Assembly (NCBI RefSeq): GCF_030770395.1
Contig: NZ_CP132480.1
Coordinates: 2,542,854-2,606,853 of the forward strand
Direction: 5' to 3'
Source: Telluria beijingensis
Lineage (GTDB): Bacteria; Pseudomonadota; Gammaproteobacteria; Burkholderiales; Burkholderiaceae_D
Length of the DNA stretch: 64,000 bases
The stretch's first letter is position 1. Every line of letters starts with the position of its first letter. Below are positions 1-7,280 of the stretch, in pieces. A program made the translations under genes and the position numbers. Below the pieces are notes generated by a model. That model was not told the DNA's origin and did no database searches. It saw only the letters and a list, made by a program, of their open reading frames with translations.

Positions 1-1898
1 GCGGGATCGCCGCACCACCCGGACGCCTGCAGCGCGAGACTGCGCAGCTGGCGCGCCGCTTTGCGCTGTTGGGTGGGGCAGTCAGTGCCATGCTGGTCGG
101 GCTGCTGCTGCTCCGTGGCAGTGAGCTGGTGCAGGCGCTGCTCGCCGGTATCGCCTTGTCGATGTCGATGCTGCCGGAGGAGTTCCCTGTCATTCTCACG
201 GTGTTTCCCGCCATCGGGGCGTGGCGGCTGGCGCGCAGCCAGGTCCTGACACGTCGTCTGTCGGCCATTGAGATCCTTGGCTCGACATCGGTTTTGTGCG
301 TCGACAAGACTGGCACCTTGACGGAGAATCGCATGGCCGTGGCCCGGCTGTGGGAGAGCGGCGTCGCCTACGATCCCGCCTCGGGTGCGCCGATGCCGGC
401 GCCGCACCGCGAGCTGCTGCAGACGGCCTTGCGGGCCAGCCGCGGGCCAGGCAGCGATCCGATGGAAGCCGCGTTCTGGCGCCTGGCTGCCAATGTCCTG
501 CCTGAGGGCGGAGCCCTGCCGGCGAGCTGGTCGTTAGTGCATGAGTACGGGCTGACCTCGCAACGGCCGGCCCTGGTGCATGTGTGGGACCGCGGCGACG
601 GCACGGTCCTGGTGGCGGCAAAAGGGGCTCCCGAGATGGTAGTGGCGTTATGCAGCGCGGCCGCGCCCTTGCGCGAGAAGGTCCTGGCTGCCGCTGCGGA
701 GATGGCCGCCGCAGGGCTGCGGGTGCTGGCGGTGGCGCAGGCGTCCACTGCGAATGGACCATGGCCGGAGGATCCCGCCGGCTTCGGACTCGAACTGGTC
801 GGCCTGATAGCGCTGGCCGATCCGCTGCGCGCCGACATCCCGGATGCCGTGGCCGCATGCCGGGCAGCAGGTCTGCGCATCGTGATGATTACAGGCGATC
901 ATCCCGAGACCGCGCGCGCGATCGCGCGCCAGGCCGGTATGGGTGCCGGCGAGGCGCTCACGGGGGCACAGATCGCGGCGCTGGAGACCGAGGCGCTGGC
1001 GCGCCGCCTCCACGGCATCGACGTCTGTGCGCGCATCGCGCCACAACAGAAGCTCGACATCGTACAGGCTCTGCAGCGTGGCGGCGCCGTCGTCGCCATG
1101 ACCGGGGACGGTGTCAACGACGCACCGGCCCTCCGTGCCGCCAATGTCGGCGTCGCGATGGGACGGCGCGGCACCGACGTCGCGCGCGAGGCAGCCGAGC
1201 TGACCCTCCTTGACGACCGCTTCGCTTCACTCGTCGAGGCAATCGCGTCTGGTCGCCGAATCTTCGGCAACATGCGCAAGTCGATGTGCTATGTGTTGGC
1301 GATGCATGTGCCGATCGCGGGGATGGCCCTGCTTCCGGTACTGCTGGGCTGGCCGGTCATGCTGTATCCGCTCCATATCGTCTTCCTCGAGCTGGTCATC
1401 GATCCCGCCTGTTCGCTGGCCTTCGAAAAAGAGCCTCCCGAGAAAGACCTGATGCGCAGGCCACCGCGCGCGGCGGGAGAATCGCTGTTCGGCCAGGAAG
1501 CCGTCGTCAGCGCACTGGTACAGGGTGTCTGGGTGCTGGCGCTCCTGATCGCGTTGTATGGCTGGGCACTGTCTCAGCTGCCCGAATCCGAAGCGCGCAC
1601 GGTCGCCTTCGCAGGACTGGTCCTGTGCAACCTGGCCCTGCTGATGTCGAACCGCCAGCGCGATGGTGTCGGCGGGATCCTTCGGGTCGCCAATCCGGTG
1701 TTCTGGGGGATTGTCGTGGTGGCGCTGTTGCTGCTCGCGCTGGCAATCTACCTGCCGGCCGCCGCCGCGATGCTGCGGCTGGCGCCGCCGGCATCCTCAA
1801 CCCTCTTGGCAGCCGGCCTGGCGGCGGCGGTGGCGCTGGCCGGTCTCGAGCTGCGCAAATGGGGAGTGGGGCGCCTGCGTCGACGAGTGGACGTCTAG
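1..1898 (+). CDS. Cation-transporting P-type ATPase (5' end outside the window)
   Basis: The reading frame is open from base 3, so the start lies upstream of the window. Visible, in order: a transmembrane segment, the ion-pathway motif PEEFP in membrane helix 4, the phosphorylation motif DKTGTLT, the nucleotide-binding domain, TGDHPETARAIA, and the hinge motif MTGDGVNDAP. A C-terminal block of several hydrophobic helices follows, so this is a P2-type (Ca/Mg-like) pump, not a heavy-metal P1B pump. It would couple ATP hydrolysis to cation movement across the inner membrane. PEEFP differs from the PEGLP of classical Ca pumps, so the ion cannot be named. The neighbouring FNR-type box and stress-protein remnants recall low-oxygen regulons in which such ATPases occur; that link is inference. 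Confidence 0.9.
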   Translation, partial: GIAAPPGRLQRETAQLARRFALLGGAVSAMLVGLLLLRGSELVQALLAGIALSMSMLPEEFPVILTVFPAIGAWRLARSQVLTRRLSAIEILGSTSVLCVDKTGTLTENRMAVARLWESGVAYDPASGAPMPAPHRELLQTALRASRGPGSDPMEAAFWRLAANVLPEGGALPASWSLVHEYGLTSQRPALVHVWDRGDGTVLVAAKGAPEMVVALCSAAAPLREKVLAAAAEMAAAGLRVLAVAQASTANGPWPEDPAGFGLELVGLIALADPLRADIPDAVAACRAAGLRIVMITGDHPETARAIARQAGMGAGEALTGAQIAALETEALARRLHGIDVCARIAPQQKLDIVQALQRGGAVVAMTGDGVNDAPALRAANVGVAMGRRGTDVAREAAELTLLDDRFASLVEAIASGRRIFGNMRKSMCYVLAMHVPIAGMALLPVLLGWPVMLYPLHIVFLELVIDPACSLAFEKEPPEKDLMRRPPRAAGESLFGQEAVVSALVQGVWVLALLIALYGWALSQLPESEARTVAFAGLVLCNLALLMSNRQRDGVGGILRVANPVFWGIVVVALLLLALAIYLPAAAAMLRLAPPASSTLLAAGLAAAVALAGLELRKWGVGRLRRRVDV

Positions 1899-1911
1899 GC
1901 ATTTATCATTT

Positions 1912-1925
1912 TTGATTTGCATCAA
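1912..1925 (+). promoter_or_regulatory. FNR/ANR-type binding site
   Basis: TTGAT-TTGC-ATCAA is a perfect match to the FNR/ANR consensus TTGAT-N4-ATCAA. It starts 14 bases after the ATPase stop codon and lies 65 bases ahead of a possible start codon (1990) of universal stress protein remnants, the spacing expected for an activated promoter. Oxygen-responsive control of Usp genes by this regulator family is well known. Here the target gene appears broken. Confidence 0.6.
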
Positions 1926-1989
1926 ACACATTCCAGCATGACGCGCACAGGCAGCTTAGGGTGGAACACGATCACAACAGGGCCGGACC

Positions 1990-2650
1990 ATGTTCTCAAA
2001 CTTGCTGCTGACAACACATTCGCATGGGAGTGTGCATGCGATGCCGCTTGCCCGCAACCGACTGCCAAAAATGCGGAAGGCCGCGCTGGAGCCGGACGAG
2101 CGGTTCTCGGAAGCAGCGGTTCTCGGAAGCTTTTGCGAAGCCGATGCACGGCGTCGAGTGCACCTTCCGCCACGAAAAGACGCTGATGGAGGCCGCAGGG
2201 CATCCTGGCCTCCGGGACCGGCGCCGGGACAACGCGGCGCTCCTTGGCGCCCTGCGCCACGCAGCTTCCCGGGTCGAAGCTGGAACCATGCGCTCGGTCG
2301 CGAGGTGATCGCGGCATTGCCTGGGCTGATGTCCCCCTATCTGCTTCGGACCTCTCCACTACAGCGCAACACGGGTGATCGCGCATGTCGACCGGATCGC
2401 GGAGGAAGAGGGCGTGACGCATGAATCCCGCATGGTCTGGGACCTGGCCAGCGATGCCCTCGCCAGGCAGGCACGGTTCAGCGACCTGGTCGTCGTCAAC
2501 CAGGACGACCTGACGGGAGCGCTGGCCGACATGATCGGGCGCATACACGAGTACGTTGCCTTCACCAGTGCCGGCCCGGTGCTTGTCGTGCCATGTGCGC
2601 CGGTCGCACTGGATTCGGGCCAGCATGTACTGCTTGGATTGCAGTCCTGA
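1990..2650 (+). pseudogene. Universal stress protein (UspA family) remnants
   Basis: No frame stays open through this stretch, yet pieces look like Usp. A methionine at 1990 starts MFSNLLLTT, like a Usp beta-1 strand. Another frame (about 2090-2200) reads HGVECTFRHEKTLMEAA, like the middle of a Usp. The clearest part is 2375-2650: ARFSDLVVVNQ followed by GPVLVVPCA, the standard C-terminal half of a Usp subunit. I infer one or two Usp genes downstream of the FNR box that decayed by frameshifts and deletions. The 2375-2650 part could still be translated from GTG as a 91-residue fragment, but it lacks the N-terminal nucleotide-binding half. Confidence 0.5.
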
Positions 2651-2694
2651 AGTGTTCGCCATGAATACAACGTGCATCTTGTGCGGAGGTACTT

Positions 2695-2996
2695 GTGGAG
2701 TCGCTCAAACAATTTGGAACAGGACTGCGGAAGGCGAGGAAGAGTTGGGTCTGACACAAGAGGATTCTTCGGTAGTCTCGAGTCGAACCTATCTCAGCAG
2801 TCTGGAGCGCGGGATTAAAGCCCCTGGAATTACAAAGATCGACGAAATCACAGCGGTTCCGGGTGTACATCTGCTGTCTTTACTTGCGTTCGCATGTCTG
2901 CCGGCAGACGCTGCAGGGCGGAAGAAACTTATTTCTCAGGTGGTAGCTGACCTGGAATCGTTCAACGATCAGGGCGACAGTCGCGATTCCCGGTAA
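2695..2996 (+). pseudogene. XRE-family HTH regulator, frameshifted
   Basis: A GTG start at 2695 sits four bases after a perfect GGAGGT (2685-2690) and reads ESLKQFGTGLRKARK before reaching a stop. The frame one base back continues ELGLTQEDSSVVSSRTYLSSLERGIKAP and so on to 2996. Joined, the two pieces give a complete helix-turn-helix of the Xre/Cro type (LRKARKELGLTQE, then LSSLERG) of about 100 residues. One base is missing near 2740-2746. It would have been a small DNA-binding repressor. The strong ribosome site and the intact remainder suggest a recent lesion or a sequencing error. Confidence 0.7.
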
Positions 2997-3561
2997 GCAA
3001 ACGTCCGGGAGACTGGATGGCTCGAAAGGTAGCAGTCCTGGCGTACTGTGATGCGATTGAACGCACATGAGGATCTCCAAGGGGTAACATGGTAGTCGGC
3101 TTGTATTCCGGCCAAACTTCCGACGCATGCGTGTTGAGCTGTCCAAGCTGATCGGCGCGCTCATTCGCCTGACAGTTGCCGCAGAAATGCATGACTGCAC
3201 GAGGAGCCGCGCAAACCTCGTGGACACGAGCAAACCGCGCTTGGAGCGTGATGGGCAAGGCAAGGCTGGAGCACAAGCGGCAGAGATGCGAAATGAAACC
3301 TGGCCATCGGTGCGACAGGGCTGACTTCGAGCAGTTGCTTTCGAAAGGCTACCGCAAGCTTTTTAGATTGGATCGCTGCAGCGTTGGCGCAGGTCGCCGA
3401 GGGGACGACAACGAGCGGCGCACTATTCGCATAATCTATATTATGTTAAATACGATCTATTGATTCCACTTCACGGGTCTTATCAAAGCCGGGCAACCAC
3501 CTCACCGTCCTTACAGCACCAGCCTGGACCGGACAGTCCGATCGCCACCATCCGGCCACCA
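2997..3561. other. Intergenic stretch without a recognised gene
   Basis: This region lies between the broken XRE gene and the 3' end of the phosphatase. It contains several short overlapping open frames on both strands (the longest is 127 residues on the minus strand), none with a recognisable domain or good ribosome site. The part at 3420-3462 is markedly AT-rich compared with the surroundings. Together with the neighbouring broken genes it looks like a decayed accessory segment. No promoter or terminator is convincing. Confidence 0.4.
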
Positions 3562-4440
3562 TCACGCCATCCAGATCACCGCCGACGCATCGTCCGCAGC
3601 CTTCACTGCACGCACGCCGGTGCCGCCAACGACCGCTTCGTGCGTGCGCAGTTCGTCGAGCATCGCCGGCAACCCACGCTCCACGCAAGCGCCCATCAAC
3701 CCTGCGTCCGTATAGCGCCCATAAAAATCGACCAGCCGATAAAAGCCATCCGTCATGACGAGCAGGCTCGAACCCGGCGCCAGCTCGACATCGCGGACGC
3801 GTGCCTGGAACGCACCATTCGGCTGCACGCACAGCACCGCCGGCGCCGGCTGCGTGTTCTGGAATTCGCGCCGCGCACGCAGCATCGGCAGCATCCGTTC
3901 GCGCCGCTGCTCGGGGTCGGCAAGGCCTTCGCCGCGCAGTCTGGCGATCTCGGCCTGCAGCACGGCATCCTGCGGATTCACGAAAGGATCGAGATCGATA
4001 CAGGCACCGTCTGAAGTTCGCAGCAGGCTCTTGCAATCGCCCAGCGCGTACAGCCTGGCGCCGAGGACGCCGTCGCGCTCCACGATCCGCACCCAGGTCA
4101 TGGCTGCGATCGGCCACGCATGCAGCGGCACCGTTGCTGGCCCGGCCAGGCGTTCGAAGTCGGCGGACACCGCATCGATCGCGGCATGCACGCAATCCTG
4201 CTGGCTGCGCCCAGGCGCCAGTTCCCGTTCCATCGCCGCCGTGAACGCCTGGACGAACCAGGCCACGTCACCCTCGATGGCATCGAGGTAGTCCCGCTCG
4301 GCCACGGAAGTGCCGCCATCGATCACCAGGATGTCCGTGGCGCCTGCATGACCAAAGACAGCGACGTGGTCGTCATTACGTTGCGAAACGGCGCCGGCCG
4401 AAATATGCGCTATGTTCATTGGATGTGGCTGGTTTATCAT
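3562..4440 (-). CDS. PP2C-like serine/threonine phosphatase
   Basis: A 292-residue protein with the sparse motifs of the PPM/PP2C fold: RNDD near residue 21, DGG at 41-43, MTDGFYRL at about 229 and a C-terminal DDASAV at about 283. The paired aspartates normally hold two Mn/Mg ions and support removal of phosphate from Ser/Thr. There is no signal peptide or membrane segment, so it is probably cytoplasmic. It stands alone, with no kinase, FHA or anti-sigma partner nearby, so the substrate is unknown. The start at 4440 is preceded by GGAG only two bases away; a start at residue 8 (4419) is possible. Divergence from typical PP2C leaves activity uncertain. Confidence 0.75.
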   Translation of the reverse strand: MINQPHPMNIAHISAGAVSQRNDDHVAVFGHAGATDILVIDGGTSVAERDYLDAIEGDVAWFVQAFTAAMERELAPGRSQQDCVHAAIDAVSADFERLAGPATVPLHAWPIAAMTWVRIVERDGVLGARLYALGDCKSLLRTSDGACIDLDPFVNPQDAVLQAEIARLRGEGLADPEQRRERMLPMLRARREFQNTQPAPAVLCVQPNGAFQARVRDVELAPGSSLLVMTDGFYRLVDFYGRYTDAGLMGACVERGLPAMLDELRTHEAVVGGTGVRAVKAADDASAVIWMA

Positions 4441-4501
4441 GTCTCCGGGACTCTACCCGCGCCGACAGCAGAGGACAAGCGTCAAAGCCCGTCTCCCGCA
4501 T

Positions 4502-4536
4502 CTAACTCGACAATATTATCCGTAATGTCGAGTTAG
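4502..4536. repeat. Perfect 11-bp inverted repeat
   Basis: CTAACTCGACA (4502-4512) and its exact complement TGTCGAGTTAG (4526-4536) flank a 13-base AT-rich centre. It lies about 60 bases upstream of the phosphatase start. It could be an operator or a transcript hairpin. It is not a dif site, because the spacer is 13 rather than 6 bases. The rest of the intergenic region 4441-4779 holds only an ankyrin-like scrap. Confidence 0.55.
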
Positions 4537-4630
4537 GTTTCGTGGTGATTCGGGTAGTTCGCAGCCGTGACAACCGACTATCAGCTAGCCGCGCTCACGT
4601 TCATCCGTTGGGCTATGCTCATCCAAATAA

Positions 4631-4712
4631 TCAAGCCGCGCTGTCATCGAGCCACTCTACAAATTTAGCGTCCGCCCCGTTCGCTACCAATGGCATGAAT
4701 AGGCGTCTGCAT
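4631..4712 (-). pseudogene. Possible ankyrin-repeat remnant
   Basis: On the minus strand, one frame ending at TGA (4631-4633) reads RLFMPLVANGADAKFVEWL. The spacing of L, G and V-x-x-L fits a single ankyrin repeat. An adjacent frame just upstream reads MQTPIHAIG, which resembles the TPLHxA turn of such a repeat. I infer a frameshifted scrap of a larger ankyrin protein. The match is short and unproven. Confidence 0.2.
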
Positions 4713-4779
4713 GTAACGCGGTCACGATGCACTGACTTCGCTCACCCAGGTTGCGCCACGATCCAGGCCCGTCGACGCC

Positions 4780-7272
4780 TTATTGCGGCGCCCCCCCAAC
4801 CCCGCGTCCAACCGCGCCCTTCCCGGCCACGCTCGCCAGCCATGCATCGAACTCCGGCGCCGGAACCGGCCGCGCATGCAGGAAACCTTGCGCCATGTCG
4901 CAGCCGTGGGCGATTAGGAAGGCCTGCTCGGCCTCGGTCTCCACCCCCTCGGCCACCACCATCAGGCGCAGGCTGCGCGCCATGGCCAGCGCCGCCACGA
5001 CCACCCCTGCCCGTTCGGCATCGGTGTCGACGTCGGTCACCAGCGATTTGTCGACCTTGAGTTCGTCCGGCCGCAGCCGGCTGATATAGCCGAGCGACGA
5101 GTAGCCGGTGCCGAAATCGTCGATCGCCACCAGCACCCCGAGCGCCTTGAGAGCGGCCAGGGTGTCGCGCGTGTGTTCGGTGTCGGCCAATTGATTCTGC
5201 TCGGTGATCTCGATGCACAGGCAGCGCGGGTCCAGGCCGGTGGCGCGCAGCGCGGCGTCGACCGCCGGCACCAGGCGGCCAGACTTGAACTGGGCCGGCG
5301 TGACGTTGACCCCGACCCGCAGGCCGGGGGCGCCGTCGGCGTTCCAGCGGACGGCCTGGCGGCAGGCCTCGACGATGGTCCAGGCGCCGATCTCCTCGCC
5401 CATCGACGATTCCTCGAGCATCGGCAGGAACAGGTCGGGCATCAGGAGACCCAGCTCGGGATGGTGCCAGCGCAACAGCGCCTCGGCCGCCGCCGGGCGG
5501 CCGTCGGCCAGCGTCACGATCGGCTGGTAGAACATCTCGAGCTCGCCCCGCTCGAGCGCCAGCCGCAGGCCCGCGCCCAGGCGCACCCGCATCTCCATGC
5601 GCGCCGTGAGTTCGGGACGGTAGAACTGGACGTTGTTGCGGCCCTCCCCCTTCGCCTGGTACAGGGCGCTGTCGGCGAAACGCAGCAGGGTTCGGAAGTC
5701 TTGCGCGTCGTCCGGGAACAGGCTCACGCCCATGCTGACCGCCAGCCGCACCTCGTGGCCGTTGAAATGCAGCGGGCGCGCGCATTCATGGCGCAGCTTG
5801 TTGGTCAGCACGATCACGTCGCGCGTGTCGGCCACCTCGGACAGCACCACCACGAACTCGTCGCCGCCCAGGCGGCCCACGATGTCGATCGCACGCACGC
5901 TGCGGGTCAGGCGGGTCGCCAGTTCCTTGAGCACCTGGTCGCCGACCTCGTGTCCATAAGTGTCGTTGATGTGCTTGAAGTAGTCGAGATCGATGAACGC
6001 CACCGCCAGCCGGGCGCCGCGGCGGCGCGCCACGGCCAGCTCGCGCTCGACCTGTTCGCTCAGCATGGCGCGGTTGGCGACCCCGGTCAGGGCGTCGTGG
6101 TGGGCCAGGTGGGCCAGCTCTTCTTCGGCGCGCTTGCGTTCGGTGACGTCGTTCACCTGGATCAGGTAGTGCTCGGGCTCGTGGTTGGCCGCCAGCAGGG
6201 TCGCCGATACCAGCGCCCACACCGTGCGGCCGTCCCGGGGGCGGTAGCGCCGCTCGTACTGCACGGCCTCGCTGCGGCCGGACAGCAGGTCTTGCTGGTA
6301 TTCGCGCTCGATCGCATTGTCGCCGCTGTCGCCGAAGCTGTCCTGCGAGGCGCCCACCAGTTCGTCGGCCGGCGCGCCCAGCAGGCGGCACATGGCGCGG
6401 TTGACCCGCACGTAGCGGTTGTCGCGGTCGACCAGCGCCAGCCCCAGCGGCGCATTGTCGAAGGCGCTGCGAAAGCGCTGTTCGCTGCGCGCCAGGCGCA
6501 GCTCGGCCGCCACCCGCTCGCGCTCGTCGTGCAGCACGATGGCGGTGCCCATCGGGTGGGCGCGCTCGTCGCAGATCGGGCCGGCCGAGTAGTCGACCGG
6601 GATGCGCTGCCCTTCGCGGGTTACCAGCACCGCCGCGCCGCTGCGCGCCATGCAGTCGTCGCCGCCCAGCCCGACCGCGTCGCCGGTGTCGTCCTCGAGG
6701 CGCACCAGCTCGGCTGCGCTGTGCCCGCGCAGGAGCCCGGCGCCGAGCAGGTGCTCGGCGGCCGGATTGGCCAGGCCGACCAGGCCGTCGGCATCGGTCG
6801 CGATCACGGCGTCGCCCACCCCATGCAACACTGACGTCAGCCAGCGTTCCTTGTCGCGCAGCGCGCGCTCGACGTCGGCCTTGCGCAGCGCGACTTCGAT
6901 CACGGCGCGCAGTTCGCGTCCCTGGAACGGCTTGGTGAGATAGCCATAGGGCATGGCCTCGGCGGCCCGCTCGACCGTCTGGTCGTCGCTGTAGGCGGTC
7001 AGGAACAGGATCGGGATCTGCAGCTCGGCGCCGATCGTGGCCGCGGCCGCGATGCCGTCCATTTCTCCCTTGAGGACCACGTCCATCAGCACCAGGTCGG
7101 GCCGGTCGGCGCGCGCCCGTTCGATGGCGTCGAGGCCGTTGTCGACGCAGGCGCAGATCCGGTAGCCCATGTCGCGCAACTGGCCGGCGATATCCATGGC
7201 GACCACGGATTCGTCCTCGACCACCAGCAAGGTCGGTCGGTCCTGGAGTACGCCGGGTATGGTTTGCAGCAT
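4780..7272 (-). CDS. Response regulator with PAS, GGDEF and EAL domains (c-di-GMP turnover)
   Basis: An 830-residue soluble protein. Domain order: receiver (1-130, phospho-acceptor Asp at about 64 in LVLMD, conserved Lys in LTKPF), two PAS domains (about 140-385), GGDEF (RLGGDEF intact, with an inhibitory-site RxxD five residues before it) and EAL (AEALLRW, DDFGTGYSS and DELKVDKSL present). Both output domains keep their key residues, so it may make and break c-di-GMP under control of phosphorylation. It begins 8 bases after the sensor kinase gene on the same strand and is almost certainly its cognate regulator. It has no DNA-binding domain. Confidence 0.93.
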   Translation of the reverse strand: MLQTIPGVLQDRPTLLVVEDESVVAMDIAGQLRDMGYRICACVDNGLDAIERARADRPDLVLMDVVLKGEMDGIAAAATIGAELQIPILFLTAYSDDQTVERAAEAMPYGYLTKPFQGRELRAVIEVALRKADVERALRDKERWLTSVLHGVGDAVIATDADGLVGLANPAAEHLLGAGLLRGHSAAELVRLEDDTGDAVGLGGDDCMARSGAAVLVTREGQRIPVDYSAGPICDERAHPMGTAIVLHDERERVAAELRLARSEQRFRSAFDNAPLGLALVDRDNRYVRVNRAMCRLLGAPADELVGASQDSFGDSGDNAIEREYQQDLLSGRSEAVQYERRYRPRDGRTVWALVSATLLAANHEPEHYLIQVNDVTERKRAEEELAHLAHHDALTGVANRAMLSEQVERELAVARRRGARLAVAFIDLDYFKHINDTYGHEVGDQVLKELATRLTRSVRAIDIVGRLGGDEFVVVLSEVADTRDVIVLTNKLRHECARPLHFNGHEVRLAVSMGVSLFPDDAQDFRTLLRFADSALYQAKGEGRNNVQFYRPELTARMEMRVRLGAGLRLALERGELEMFYQPIVTLADGRPAAAEALLRWHHPELGLLMPDLFLPMLEESSMGEEIGAWTIVEACRQAVRWNADGAPGLRVGVNVTPAQFKSGRLVPAVDAALRATGLDPRCLCIEITEQNQLADTEHTRDTLAALKALGVLVAIDDFGTGYSSLGYISRLRPDELKVDKSLVTDVDTDAERAGVVVAALAMARSLRLMVVAEGVETEAEQAFLIAHGCDMAQGFLHARPVPAPEFDAWLASVAGKGAVGRGVGGAPQ

Positions 7273-7280
7273 GATCGGTC

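Noticed and set aside
2880..3276. Minus-strand open frames of 104 and 127 residues after the XRE gene
   Set aside because: No ribosome site or recognised domain, and they overlap each other; the region looks decayed. A short real gene cannot be excluded.
4502..4536. dif/XerCD site
   Set aside because: Arms of 11 bases fit, but the central spacer is 13 rather than 6 bases.
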